Of a stretch of DNA of 64,000 nucleotides, positions 1 to 30,500 are shown in pieces. The position numbers and the translations under genes are program-made. Below the pieces are notes generated by a model. It was not told the DNA's origin. It worked only from the letters and a program-made list of their open reading frames with translations, and ran no database searches. How positions within the stretch are numbered: the stretch's first letter is position 1; the number at the start of each line of letters is the position of its first letter. Source of the DNA: Lumbricus rubellus (taxonomy: Eukaryota > Annelida > Clitellata > Crassiclitellata > Lumbricidae); assembly GCA_945859605.1 (NCBI GenBank), contig OX243824.1, forward strand, positions 19,388,767 through 19,452,766, in the 5' to 3' direction.

Positions 1-663
1 CCCTCCACCTGTCACAAACTGTCACACTTTCTTACACCCCCTCTCCCCCTGGAGCGTGACGTACTTTATGGACGGCCCCTGATGAGGTACTTGGTGGCAG
101 CGGTGCTAATTGAGTAGCAAGCTAACTCTTCGAGGGACTTTGGCTGCAGCTTAGCACGGTGATGGTTAATCAAACGGAGACAGTGAGATTTCTTTGATGT
201 TTTCTTGTATTATTATAATGTACATTCAGCGTTATTAAAACAACGACAATAAGAACATTTCTTGAGTTTAGGCTTCATTTCGACTTCTCAAACTTCTCGG
301 CGAGTTGCTGTTTGCTAACTGCGCTCTGCTAATTCCCTATTCCTTCTACCTCCGCCTTTCAATCAGCTTTCTCACCCCCAGCCACTTTCCTCTGTTCATC
401 CCCGTTGCCATGTTCTGGCTCCTCCCCTATCTATCGCACCTCTGACCAGTGGCGTAGACAAGGGAGATTTAGGGTTAACCCCCATTGGCTTAGGAAAAAG
501 TTTTTTAATGGTTATATATCCACTTAAATAAGAAAAACAAAACAATTGTTTGTAGTAATAATTGTTTTCTTACTTTATTCCCTTTGTTACTTTATTCCCT
601 TTGTTACTTTATTCCCTTTTTCTGCACTGTAATAGGCCTACTGTTGGATTGGTGCCAGGAAGA

Positions 664-1922
664 CAGGGATGCCACTCTGAATTTTGAAAAGGTCAGATCG
701 CTGAAAAAAGCTAGAAAAGGCTAGATTGAGAATTTCTCTGAAAAATACATAGATTTTTCGGGCTTGACATTTTTGACGACCTTTAACCCTTATAGGGTAA
801 CCCCTTCTCGGTTACAGTTGTTGGTAACCGGGGGGTAAAAAATTACCCCCACTTTATTTTCGTCAAATCTAGAGAAATGTTTAACCAATTTTGGTCCTGT
901 TTAATTTATCTGATAGACAAGACATTGTTGAACGTAATGAGTAAAAAAATTCGAAATAAAATAATAACTCGTGATTATAAGCGGTCTGATTAGCTCATGA
1001 CCAAAACCAGCAGGAACACACGGCGATGGTCCAAAAGTATGCCTACTGAATGTGCGTGATCTCGCCATGTTGGATTCTGCAACTTCTATAATTATGATAT
1101 ATGCATTGAGCGCTGCTGCATCAACCAAGAAATAGAAGAGGCCATCTTCTGGTCCTGTAACTGCAAGTGTATCTCTTTGTTTCCTGGTCGAATGAGTCCA
1201 CGGCGCCTTTTGTGGCGTTGTAATCACCTATTTCTTTCGATAGCATTATGCAAAAGTAGGTAAACTACACTCATAAACTACACTAATATAATGCAACCTG
1301 AAATAGAAATCATACAGCAAAGAATGGCTAATTCATATGCAAAAATACAAGAACCACATATCTCCAACAATTCAGTTCTATCAACTACTATGCTTACATC
1401 TACATAGTGTATAAATGATTTATCCAGTACCGGAATATGAAACCTTACTTTTCACACTAGTCTGCCGCTAGGTGGCAGCGCAATTTGGCACAGCTGAAAA
1501 AGACGTTGTGAAGAAAAAACATATTTAGGAAAAGTCACAAAAGCACAAGTCTATTTTCTTTTATTCAAAAAAAGTATACGAAAAAAAGTAGGCTGGGGGT
1601 TATTTTTTACCCCCCGGTTACCCTATAAGGGTTAATATTTGTCAACCGTCGAACAAAATTTGCACCTTTTCTCCCGTTAAAATTTCCGATGACCTTTTGA
1701 TGCTCGAAAATCTTCAATTTTTGCTCAAAAATCACATAATTTTCGACTTTTTACGTCTTTTGTGCATTTTTACCTAAAAAAAGTATATTTCATGTAAAAA
1801 AAAGTCGGAAAAACCGCAGGGAGAAAAAAGGCAAATAAACAAAAAACATAGAAACCTATAGAAAAGACCGAAAAACCTACCAGGGTAGATCTAAATGGAA
1901 AAAGCTATGAGTGGCATGCCTG
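664..1922. mobile_element. Possible second inverted-repeat element nested in the hAT element
   Basis: CAGGGATGCCACTC at 664 is repeated inverted as GAGTGGCATGCCTG ending at 1922, 13 of 14 bases. CAGGG/CCCTG-type ends suggest another hAT-like element. No convincing target duplication remains (caggaaga against agaaaggg), so this layer is tentative. Confidence 0.45.
783..1635 (-). mobile_element. piggyBac-like element with transposase fragment
   Basis: TTAA at 783-786 and at 1632-1635 bound a perfect 16-bp terminal inverted repeat, CCCTTATAGGGTAACC. Both ends continue with a GGGGGGTAAAAAAT block, on the left after a roughly 24-base insertion. On the minus strand 1227-901 is open. It reads WTHSTRKQRDTLAV... 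and AALNAYIII, and further on HELIRPLI, matching the part of piggyBac transposases after the catalytic core (STRRKTRRWPL...NAYVIW). Only this C-terminal piece remains, so the element is a defective derivative. Confidence 0.8.
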
Positions 1923-2051
1923 AGAAAGGGCATCCAGCCAGGCCATAACTCCCTCCATCATAAATTTCTGGCTACGCCACTGCCTCTGGCAGCCGTGGTC
2001 ACTCAGCTTCCTTTCTTCGTTACCTTAAACATGTTTCCGATCAATCAAGTT

Positions 2052-2312
2052 AATTAATTCAGGGGTTATTTTAACTTGCAGCTGGACACAAAGTGTGTAG
2101 TTGGAAAAGAAATTTGTGCCGTTGAAAATAAGATTTTGTGCAGTTATAGTTAACGAAGGACTAAAAAAGGGACATCATTTTTGGGGGGCCGGGAAAATTT
2201 CAAAATAGTAATATTTTCACGGGATTTCGACGATCAAACATTTGGTCCTGATGACTAAAAAGGTCGTTTTGTGCAGTTCTAAAAATTTCTTAGAATAACC
2301 CCTGAAATAATT
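2052..2312. mobile_element. hAT-like MITE, 245 bp
   Basis: CAGGGGTTATTTTAA at 2060 is mirrored by TTAGAATAACCCCTG ending at 2304. Flanks aattaatt and aaataatt agree in 7 of 8 positions. No coding content. Confidence 0.65.
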
Positions 2313-2319
2313 AATTATA

Positions 2320-2496
2320 ATAATTCATGGCCGTATATCTTCTTCTGGTTCTCTGCCTGTAGGCAGGTTTGACTGTCCAATGTCGCCACTCTTCCCTCCG
2401 CTGGGCCTTCTCCTTTAGCTTTTGGTACCGGTATCCAATCCTCGTCATCAACGTGTCCAGCAGCATCTGTCGTGGTCTTCCTCTTGTTCTTTGCAC
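2320..2496 (-). mobile_element. LINE reverse-transcriptase C-terminal remnant
   Basis: The minus-strand frame reads RTRGRPRQMLLDTLMTRIGY followed by QRREEWRHWTVK. This is the RGRPR...W-D...R.WR tail seen at the C-terminus of many non-LTR element polyproteins. It is about 58 residues with no reverse-transcriptase core nearby, so a short 5'-truncated copy. Confidence 0.55.
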
Positions 2497-3055
2497 CGCC
2501 GTATATAAAATATATGAATAAAGTAGAATAAAATATGGCTAACAATATCGTTGGGCCGTTTTCACTACAATTATTGCCATCAACATAGCTTCCAAATTTA
2601 GGTACCCCGGTATGATACAACTTTAGAATGCGACGACTTTCTAATACATGCATAACCTTCTTACGGGAGCTCTACGTACTGTTGTAGTGTGGCTCCATAC
2701 CGTTGCTCACTAACCGAAAAGTTAAGTAGCTAACACCGTCTAATTAAGTACAATGTATCAACTTAAAAATGAAGCGGTAGGGCCTACTATAGTCGCTCTT
2801 TTGATGGTATGGATGTTGCGACTATGCTGGTGCGCTTATACTGGTGGAATCGGCGGAATGCTGGGGAGTCAGGCAGCTCACGCTTCAGTGTTTCATATTA
2901 GCCTAATACTCTGTATGATAAATAGGCCTATCTGTGCAATCTATTGTCTGAGTCGACTGTGAAATCTGTCAGTTAATAGTTAGTCGCAACATAATTTGAC
3001 TTGTCGAATCTGTTATTTGCACTGTTGAAACTGAAGCCGGTTGATTTTGTTTTAG

Positions 3056-19401
<16,346 letters not shown>

Positions 19402-21512
19402 GACTCTTCGTAAAAGAAGAGTTTGATTCATCAATGGATCGTGTCTTGCAGCTAAATTGCAAGACTTGCTTAATAATAATTATATTACGCAGAAATCATT
19501 GTTTTTGCAGTTGTTCTTTTTCCTCATGCAAACTTAAAATGTATGACTTTTTCTTTGCCATGTTATCTGGTAAATGTGTTGGCCTACTTACATAGCATTC
19601 CAGTAGGTTATACATGGTTTTTAGGTAGCAAATCATGGGTCTCTGTATGGTTATCTAATCTGAAATTAAACTGTAGCCTGGAAGTAATAAATTATGAATT
19701 TATTATGCTAATTAACTGCTATAATGCTAATTAATGAAGTGCTCATGAATATGCTCAGCTTTCAAGTAACATTAGATACTAGAGTTTACAATTACGTCTC
19801 ATGGTTATTTCAATAACAATCTGTAATCCAAACTGTAAGCCTGTGTAAAGTTTTACGCTGTTAATTTTCAAGCTACATAGCAAGTTAGTTATAAAATCAA
19901 TAATAGTTTCGTTTTTACTGACATTGTGCCATTTTAATTTTACTGAATGCTTTGTTAATGTATTTGTCTGTTTTATTGTTTTTAAAAAAAGATTACTTAA
20001 ATAAGTACTTATGTTAGATCCTAAAGTCCATTGACCACATATTATGTATTATCAAAGCATATTATTTTGTGCCACTACTGTATGCTACATATGTTGCCTA
20101 TTTTGCATTGGACTATTTTTAAATTGTGCAATTATCTTAATTTGTTATTTACTCTCGATGACATTGTTCTGCACTACCAATTTCTGCTGACAAATACTTT
20201 TTGGGACAAAGTATATTCAATAAAAAAATATATAAGATATTAAATGAATAATTGTATTTTTGCAAATAAATCAGGACTGAACAATTCAAATACAGATAGC
20301 ATGTAATGATTCTCTTCTGTAGATTATTGTAGGGTGATATTGCAACTTACTAAATGAATTTCTAAGCCATGAACTTTTGTTGCATGATTTTTGCACTTGT
20401 TTAAGTTTCTTAATGATGAATAAAACTGAAAATAAACAAAGCTGGTTCAACAATGTTTCTTCCAATTGGTGAACAAAATGACAGATGGGCAACATTTGGA
20501 GTTTATTGCCTCACACGAAATTTCCATTTAATGCCATAGCAACCGACTAATGTTTAAGTTTCTTAGTAATAATAAATAAGAGTTACAACAGAACCAATTA
20601 AATGCTTTTATCCATTTGGAAACAAAATCACCAATGGGCAGCAGGGCAATCGACTGCTTACCATCAAAAATACATTACTTTTTCCAGAGTTCAAAACCAA
20701 GACAATTTTTTAATGAGCATAAAACAATCTGGCTGCTGACTACAATTGTCCTTTTCTTACTTTCCTAGCCAATTCCTTTTAAGCTAATCACAGCACAGCT
20801 CCAACGCTGCATAATAGATGTTCGAACTGGAGAACATGCATGTAATGAAAAGTATAAAAGTAGTTAAACGTGAGATGCACAAACGCAACGTTGAAAGGAT
20901 GTGCACTAAACAGCCGCTATATCTTAGGGGCTATCCACATAATTATTATGTACGCAGGAAAGGGTCTCGACAAAATGTATGTATACAAAATAAATTTCTA
21001 ATTACGATGTCCACATTAGTCTATTTCTAACTTTGAATTATCCTATAGCCGTCCGATGGCATTTGATTACATTATAAAAAAATTCTGTTTATAGGCCTAT
21101 CTAAACAATAAACCATAATCAGTAAATTTTTGCTAGCAAATAAGATGCTTAACAAAAATAAATAGTAGACTGCGGTAAAATAAATGTTTAATATATGACT
21201 TTAGCTAATTAACTTTTGAAAAGGAGTGGGGGTAGAGAAGCTTATTTGTACATACGCATGGAGGTGGTTTCACAAAATGTACAAGGTGCAACAGAGGAGG
21301 GGGTCGAAAAAACGATTCTTTTGCATACATAATATATGGATGTTCCCTTCCTTCAAAAATCCCTAATAACAGTATTCGACCTGCTGAGCAAACTTTTATA
21401 CACAACAGTTTTAATCCGGCGAGTTAATCAAAATGAAACAAATCAAACGAAACCGTCATAACTGTGGTTCTGCAAATACAGCCAATTTATGCCTAGCGTT
21501 GAACAGTTCGAG
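19402..21512. other. Intergenic spacer between calpain and NUP133 (tail to tail)
   Basis: AT-rich, with no coding signal I can support. AATAAA signals near 19686 and 20219 could end the calpain mRNA. Two diverged copies of a roughly 150-base segment (starting TTTAAGTTTCTTA near 20399 and 20549) lie side by side. Confidence 0.5.
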
Positions 21513-24500
21513 TTAGTCATCAACTGCCATTCGATTGATATGCTCGTAGATGGCACGCAGCAGGCACTGGAAGTCTTTCCTACGACGCAAATCACCAAGA
21601 GAATCAGATGCCAGAAGATCGTCGGCGCTTGGAAGCATCTCCCCAAGATTTCCATCTGGGAAAAAATCAATTAATCATGTAGGAATTTCACTACCCAGAC
21701 ACGTTACTTTACTTAACAATGTAGCGATGCGCTGCACTGATTTCCCAGTCACTTTTAGTTACATTGTTAAAGTGTTAAAATTAGCTCATCAAGAAGTTAC
21801 CTTGTAATTTTATAGCATTTGTCTTTGAAGTCCTTAGAAGGTGCCACTAGTGACAGCGTTAACATAGATCGTGGCAGGTCATTTTACTCTTGACCTGCCT
21901 GATGACATGACAAAAATTCTTAGGAATTTCAATTCCTTCTTTACATTTAATTTTTTTCTACCTGTTAAATAACTCCCATGATCCTGACGCGACCTGCTGA
22001 AATTCTATAGCTGGTGCCACCACTGGGTGCCATGTACATGAATTACTAGACTGCAACTAAGATGTACTTACAAGTACTATATGCAACATTCTTGCATGTA
22101 GCTACTTTTTCTATCTACAAAGCGTTCGTACATGCCGCATACAAATCAACATCTCTAGCCAAATCATTTTGGCACTAAACACTAGGATGATAAGTTGTAA
22201 AATCAGCATTTTAACTTTTCAGTCCAAAGAAAATTTGTAGGGTTCATAACTAAATATGCAACCTTCTCCAGGCAGGCAAATTTATTGTAAATATTATGCA
22301 TCAGACTCTAACCTTCGGACATTATGAGGTCTAGTGTCTTGTAGAAAATGGTATCTCGACATGTTTCTATGGGATCAGTTGCAGAAGGCGGCTGGCTCCA
22401 CCTACAACAAAGAAATCACAAAACGCATACAACTTATAAGTCAAAAATTATGCTGTGCATTTGACAAAATACAGAATCTAAACTTATAATTTAGTTCACA
22501 AATTCCATCGTTGTCAGTTACTATTACTTTTACACAAAGTTTTTTCAAAATGAACTTGCAATAAAAACCTATTAGAGTATGTCAAATTGTAAATAATATT
22601 AAATCAAACAATGCAGAAAAATCCCTCATCGATATCTATACGTGCCTTATAAAGCTTTGTGAATCAGGTCTCTGGAAACTGTGCTCATGTGTAATTACTT
22701 TCACACTTACATACCACCTAAGTTAATATTCAGTGAACTTTTTCATTCATTAATTTAAGAGATTTACATAGTGCACCCCCTCAAGACCTCTACTCAGAAG
22801 CACTCAAATTTAAACAGAAATGCTGCAGCTATGTTGAGTCAGTGATGACATGCCGGAGTGCCAACTATAAATTTTGACACTTTGATTTCTATTAAAATCA
22901 TTTTCCAGCTTTTCCGTGCGCATATTTGCATGTACTGTCACAAACAATGCAAAATGTAAATGACCTGTCACGAAGGATTGCCTTGGACCAGATCTGCAGT
23001 AGAATCGTGTGCCAGTCAAGCTGAGAGTTATCCTACAACATGCCAGATCAGTAATAAACACATGGGAAATATATTCCGAATTTTAGAATACAATTTATTA
23101 ACATTCGTGAAATTCTGTAGCAGGTTGCTACAGAATTATGACTTCTAAATGGTTAGTATCACAATGCACATGTAAATTGGTGGTCATATCAAATTGGTGG
23201 TCATATCAAATTGGTGGTCATATCAAATTGGTGGTCATATCAAGTGACACCAGAGTGAAAAACTCAAAATCCATTAAAAAAGGCAGATAGAAATTGAATA
23301 GGTCAGGTGACATTGAAGCAAGTTGTAACAGAAACAAATATATAATAAGTGTTAGCGACGTCATTTTCTTAGCCTTGGCATACGAGGGCAGATGGTTAGT
23401 CCTCTCCCTTGCCATCTCATCTTCCACTCAACAGTATGTGGATTAAATTCATACAAAAAACAACTACGGTACTATTAGTCAACAGCCTGGTAGACACTGG
23501 AAGCTGTACGATTATGCTTACCTTGTCTATGAAAGCAGTCAAATCCAAAGCCTTCTTGAAGTCAAACTCATTGGCATTGACGTTGTAATCACCAATATAT
23601 AACTGTCGCAAACAGAAAAGGTAACCATTTAGCTTTGCTAGATCAAACATTACGTATAGAACAGTGGTTCCCAACCTCTTTGGACCTTAGGGCCACTTTT
23701 TCTAGGTTGTAGGACAAACGGGCCACTTTATCTTAGTTAAAGGACATTAGGGGGCCATAATGCTAAAATTTACTTAACTAAAAGCATTATACAATTGTTA
23801 TAATTGATTCAAAATAGAATGTTTGATGTTATTTATAGACGTCAGAATAAAATAATTTGTAATAGAAAATAATTACGTGTTCTATCCTGTCAAAATTGTC
23901 AATTTTTTCATACATTTTTGTCTATTCTTCAAGAGGTGAGGGCCATTTTTTAAAGCCTGGCAGGCCACTTTTGGCCCGCGGGCCACGGGTTGGTATAGAA
24001 CATAGATGACGCTTAAGTAAAACTCAAGAGGGTTACCGCCTTGCAGTTGCCATGGTACTAATGAGTTGCTATATTATGCCTGCTTTAACTGATTCAAAGT
24101 CTCTAGCTAAAGTTCCCCAACATTACAAAGCTCAACAACGAGAAACCTTAGCTCTCGTTTCAGCACCAGCGTGCTTTATCATCAGTGTATTACATGAAAA
24201 TCGTGAAGAAAACTAAAAGCAGAAACTCAAATATGCCTGGTAGCACGACAATAGCAGCCAATAACTAAAATACACAAATCACTGACAAAGACACAATAAT
24301 ATTATTAATGAACAGAAAGGCGCCACATGAGTTAAATAATATGGTCTCTGACACTTACATCAATCATCTCTGGAACTGTGAGTACTTTCATGTTGTCGAC
24401 ATCGTCAATGGCCAGGCTCTAGAAACAACAAAGACACTGGCAGTCATACTTACTAACTTACTAACTAACCTAGTATCCTCTCTCCCTGGTCGCTCTGCTC

Positions 24501-27500
24501 TTCGTTCAGCAGCTAATGGCCTCCTTGTTGTTCCTCGCATGCGTGGTGCTACTGCCCAATCCAGAAGCTTTGCCTATGTTGGCCCATCTTGCTGGAACCG
24601 TCTTCCGCACAAGCTGCGTCTTGAGCTTCTCAGTCTCTCTCTTCCTCTGTTTAGGAAACGCCTGAAGACCATACTATTTGTTAGGGGAAGTGCTAACTAG
24701 GGTCGGGAGCGCTACTGAATCTGTGAGCGGCGCTATATAAATGTTCAATTACAATTACAATTACAATTACAATAGGCAGACACAACATTGGAAGTGAATA
24801 ATAAAGGCATGGACATATGGGAAAGATAGAAACAAAAGATAACAAAATAAAAGATGTCTTTGTGCTTTTTGCTTACACTAAAGCAGAACAATGCTGGTGC
24901 ACCAAACTTTACTTACAACAATGCATTGCAACACAAATTCTGTCAAGTCTAAGCATACCAAAAAGGAGTTGCATACACATTTACACATGGAGCAAGCATT
25001 TGACCAAAACTAAAATTCAACTTAACGCAACATTTATGTAAAATAAAGATTTCAAGAAAGCTACCAGGCAGAGTTTGCATGTAAAGACTGGCTGTCTGGT
25101 GTGGGGCGTGGTGGTGGTGCAGTGGTGGCGTTGTTGCCTTGGAGCCGGAAGGTTTGAGGTTCGAATCCACCTCGCCGCGTAAGGACTTTGGGCAAGTCCT
25201 TCACTCACAATTGCTCAGCGCTTCAGCGTGAAACTCCGTGGCAGTGTCCGCTCTGCATTCAGGAGCGCCTCTGAGTAGAGAGAGCTTGAAGGGGCACTAT
25301 AACAAGTGCACATACAAACATACTAGCAAAGCGTGACCTCATCATCAGTTTCTACATCTGGACTACATTGCTTTGAAGAGATTAAATATTAGCAAACGGA
25401 GCAGAAATGTCCAAACACCATACAATACAACTCTTTGTATGTTTGTTTGTATGTGCATTTGTTAAAGCGTCCCTTCAAGCTCTCTCTTCTCAGAGGTGCT
25501 CCCGAACGAAGAGCGGGCACTGCATCGGAGTTTCACGCCTAAGCGCTGAGCAATTGTGAGTTAAGGACTTGCCCAAGTCCTTACGCGGCAAGGTGGATTC
25601 GAACCTCGAACCTTCCCGCTTCAAGGCAACGACGCCACCACTACACCACCGCGCCCCCACTTTATATGCTCTATTCATTCACCCCTAGACACACGAACAT
25701 TTGACTAAAATGCTTCTTTATTTCTCGCACCTCTCGCACTTCTTGGCAAGACATAAGCTGCTCCTGGTGAAGAATCAAGTCCTGTTCATTGTTGATCACT
25801 AAATATGCACACAAAAAAAGTTTACAAAAACAATTACTAATGCTAAAGTAGAACTTGCTAGACCATACAAGTTTGCAACAATTCATTGCAACACAAATGC
25901 TGTTAAACACTACTGTGTGCTGTGATAGCAATGCCAGCTCATCATTAAATAACAACCTGGGTCTAAAACAACCTTGAAATGAGAGTCCAGCCTACTACAA
26001 TGCATCCCAGTCCTATGCAAGCATATGTACCATCCCAGATTTCCCACAGCATATAAGCCTTGAGATCTTACTGGAAAATTTTTTTCAACTCAAACTGTGC
26101 CTTTTGCTGTGCTAGAGTTAAGAGCACTTCTGAGTAGTTCTCTTGCAGAAGCGCTATAGAAATTCTTGAATGAATAAATGCATGAATATGTATCTATCTA
26201 TATGTTCAAATGCATACGTATCTGAGCATAAGCGCCAAATGCAAATTTAACACTCTACTTACACACCTTTAAATCGCATCCTTAGGGCGTTATAAATTCA
26301 TGTTTGCTCTTTCATAACAACTTGATTAAGATTAATAGTTTTATGATAACAAGGCAAATTGGAATGGAAGTCCATAAAGTAAAGAGGGATAAGGGAGAGG
26401 TTACAACTGTAACTCGGACAATGGATAGAATGAGGTTCAGAGGAATATGCGTTTGTGTGTGTTTGCATGTAATTATGGAAGTATGTTATTTGCACACCCA
26501 TTGAGTGCTAAATACCAGGCTCAGCATATTGAAAATCTGCAATAAACTTTGTATGAATAATTGAATATATTTCCAGCCTTCTAAAGCTTTGCAGAAATTA
26601 CAATACCAACTTACCTTGAAGCAGAGGAAAGACCAAACACTAACTTACAGAAGCTAAACTTCCAGTGCAGATTTAGTGGCATAATAAATTGGATACAAAT
26701 CTGATTTATTCTTACGTTCAATGTTGGAAACGATAGTATCCGTCTTCTCAACGGTGGCCAGTGCAGCAAGTTTGCTCAGGCTCAAGAGAGTCTAAATAAA
26801 TGCATAAAAGTAATAAAACAAAAATACAATGATACAAATCACCTTTAAAACAAAAAGGAAATCAGTGGCCACAAGACAGGGGTTCAGAAGAATATGATCA
26901 GCATAAAATCACCATGTGTACATAACAATCATCAATTTAAAATTCAGGTGGACCCCAAAAGATATTCAAGAGGTTAGATTCACCAGCATAAGGAATGGCT
27001 GTTAAATTAGAGCAAAAATTTAACTAACCTTTTTCTGTAACAAAAACTCTGTTTCTTCTTGACCAAGTTCTAGAAGAGAAAGATGTGCCTGAAAAGAAAG
27101 ATCAGAAACAACAGTGAAATTGAAAATGTTCAAATCAAGACAAAATCTAAATAAAATATTAACATATTAACCATATTTACAGAGACAATACAATACAAAA
27201 TCAGTGATCAAAAGATCACTACATTCACCAAACAGACATTTGACAGAATGTCATTTCTGACAGAAATATCTGCAACATGAACAATTTATCTTAGCCTGTC
27301 ACGCTGGGAGCACTTCTGAATAGCTCTGTTGTGAGAAGTGCTTTACAAATGATCCTATTAGATTAGATTAGATTAATACCAAGAGAGGTTGCCAGAGTTA
27401 ACACAATGTAAGACTCCGTGCAACATTTTTACACTTCATCATAATGCAAAATAACTGAATTTCATTATATAATATCTTACATCAAACAAAGTTCTGTAAT

Positions 27501-30500
27501 TAGAATGCATTTATCAAGCATCACTATCCATCCCCCTAGTACCAGTTAATGGTGTCAAGCAATAGCAAATGAATGACTTGCCCAAGGTGCCATGTGTCTG
27601 AACATAAGCACAAAATGCTAGTAAAATTTTAATGCTCTGCTTAGACACCTTTAAATCGCGTTTAAGGATGTTATAAATATTATTATGTTGGATCGTTTAC
27701 TACTACTACCTCACTAACGGTCTGAGGCCAATATCTGCATTTTAAGGGTGACTGATTTACATCAATATTTCCACATCATTTATCAAGCTGATGTGTACCA
27801 TATAGAATGATGATGACAAGGCAAATCAGCAACCATCTCATACCCTTCCTGTTAAAGCCAAGTGCTCCACCCAATTGGCCATTGCACCTCACATCAACAA
27901 AAAATAATACATTTATTATACGAAAAACCTTAATAAACAAATGTTCAACTGAAGGCAAGACCTGATTGAAGTTGTTGGCCGCGATGTCGTGCAGCCAGCT
28001 CATGAATTTGTTTTCCTTCGATTGAAGAAATCGTCCAAGCAACGGATTCGACATGTAATCGGATTTCAATAGCTTTCCTCGTTTTCCTTTGAACGACAAA
28101 AAGTAAAAAGCCAAAGCAAAATTCAACTATCAAGAACTTAAAGAACAATATTTTTAACCCATTCCAGCCAGAATTGTTTTGATACCTATCTGTTAATCGG
28201 GTCGCGGGTGACCCGGTTCGGCGGAAAAGGGTTAAGATAATAATTTTTAATTTTTCCGCTGAAGAGCAGAAAGCAAAAGACCAAACTGAACTAAATTACT
28301 CCTGTATTGAAAACGTCATTATCCTTAAGTTTTGCTGTATTAGATAAGAAATTTAGTTACTCCGTCCATTAAACTCAAATCAATTTCTTTATATGTCCAT
28401 TTGTAACAACAAGCACACAAAGAGTTTAACTGTCAATACCTGCATTCATATGCCATTGGAAAACAAAATCGGAAAATCCCTGAAACCAACAACAAGAGCA
28501 GATTCATTAATATCAATATGTTAAAACATCTTACCGTTCAACCATAGGCATTAGTGACACCATCCATCCATCAATTCACCCACCCCACATCTATGAATTT
28601 ATATAGCGCCCCTTCAAGATAACTATTCGACCCATGCAAGGTTAAAGAGGAAAGTCTTGAGTACATGTAGTTTATAAAAAGAGTTAACCCCTTTAGCGGC
28701 AACCCCGATTATAATCGTTGATTTTGTATACGATTATTAGCCGGTCGGCCGCTAAAGGGATCAAACAAGGGGAAGAGCTCTATTCCAAACACCTGATTTA
28801 CACATTAGCAAGATACAATTAGGAGGAACAGACAAGAAGGAACAATCTGGAACAGCACACGAGAAAACGCTTCCAAATAACAGACCTGATCCTTAAACTT
28901 TTCCATGTACATCTTCAATCGACCTGGATCATCAAGTTCATCGCAGAGTTGAACCAACGTCGCAAAGTCGCAGTACTTCTCAGCAAGAGACGTTCCCATC
29001 TCATTCTGATGGTGAGTCACTGAAACACAATTATTCAAGATTCATTAATTATACTGGCCTAGTTAGCTACACCGGTAAGTGAGAGTGGCATCTGTCTGTT
29101 GGATACAACGAACTGCGATTCAAGCCCCGGGCTGGGAGTTGACATTCAGAGATTTAGATATCTCGGGCTAGCACGTGTGGGACTCAGTGACGCAAGCTGC
29201 TGTGGAGCTTACACATCATTGTCTGTGGGGAAGGCAACAGGAAACCACCTCACTTATCTCATCCCTAGGGGCGTTAAGCCAATGAACCTGCCTTCGGGTT
29301 GAGAACGATCATCATCATCATCATTAATTATATAAGAAAGTCTTCAAATATCAAAACGCAACATCTCAGGTTTACAGGTTTGATAAAAATTGCTGGATGC
29401 GAGTGGCGTGTTTGGCTACAGTAAATTGATCTACTGATAAACAACTTTAAGAACCATCGGCATAGATTCAACTAAGTGAATTACTGTAATCATTTCAGCC
29501 ACCATCAACTATCAGCCTATTAAACAACTATCAGCCTATTCTACAAGTCCTTCCAGCATCATGATGATGCTACGTCTACTTTCTGGGGTTATTACTGAAA
29601 TATTTTTTATTAAATTCAAAACTGTCCTTTTTTGCCGTGCTATAGTCGGGAGCGCTTCTGAGTAGTCCCCCTTGAAGAAGCACTATATAAATTTTTGAAT
29701 AAATGAATGATCATCAAAATCAATACCATCGAGCCGCCACGCCACCACCACCACAAACATTTTTAACGTGCACAAAATCACACGAGAACGCGAATAGGTA
29801 ACGCGGAAACTTCCCTACACGGTCTGTAAAACAACTGTACTCACTGAATGGTGCAATGACTGCCGCCCTTTCCTGTTCAAATGTCCTAAGAAGTTCCAAG
29901 TAGTGAGGATCCGGCTGGTTCGACACGTGGAACCTCGCTTTCAGAGAGTCCAGCTGGACGCGATATCCATCAAGAAGAATGTCCGCAAGCTCAAGTAACT
30001 GCTGGAAGAGCATTCCCTTCTCCTGGTTGCTCTGAGTTTCCGGCAAACCATCTTCCACTGTGATCTCGTACTGTTCACGAAACACAGAACAAGACACACA
30101 CTCCACACGTTAACCCTTTAATGACCAGCATGTACTAAAATGCATTGAAAACATATGTGGTTGTCATTAAAGGGTTAACAGTTTCATTCATACCTTAAAA
30201 GGATTTATATAGCACCACTTCAAGGCTATTCCTCAGGAGCGCTCCAACCTTGGCTAAAGATGACAGTTTTAAGACTGTGAAAGAATGTCAGAGGGGGCCC
30301 TTGGCGGCAGGCGCATGTATGAAGCTGGTCCATTCCAAATTAAATCACTGCATGCATGCATTTCAATTGTCTTGTCTTCAACCTTCCTCGGTCCGAGGTT
30401 CGGTCGCTTCATAGACAAGTTTTCTCCATCTTTACCGTGTCGTCTGTCAGCACCAGATCGAATGGCATTTCCATCCAGGTTCTGATATTGTTGATCCATC

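Larger units (their letters stand above)
439..1990. mobile_element. hAT-type non-autonomous element with 8-bp target duplication
   Basis: Left terminus CAGTGGCGTAGAC at 447 and right terminus GGCTACGCCACTG ending at 1982 are inverted repeats. They are flanked by cctctgac (439-446) and cctctggc (1983-1990), an 8-bp target duplication with one mismatch. This is the size and terminus style of the hAT superfamily. Its body contains a three-fold 18-bp tandem repeat (about 565-620) and further inserted elements. Confidence 0.8.

Noticed and set aside
2753..2962. Plus-strand frame just upstream of the calpain His exon as an upstream calpain exon
   Set aside because: The translation (MYQLKNEAVGPTIVALLMVW...) has none of the expected calpain core motifs and lacks convincing splice borders.
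25140..25175. tRNA genes suggested by B boxes (GGTTCGAATCC) here and at other SINE loci
   Set aside because: The sequences cannot fold as full tRNA cloverleaves, continue into SINE bodies and recur with the same tails, so they are SINE heads.
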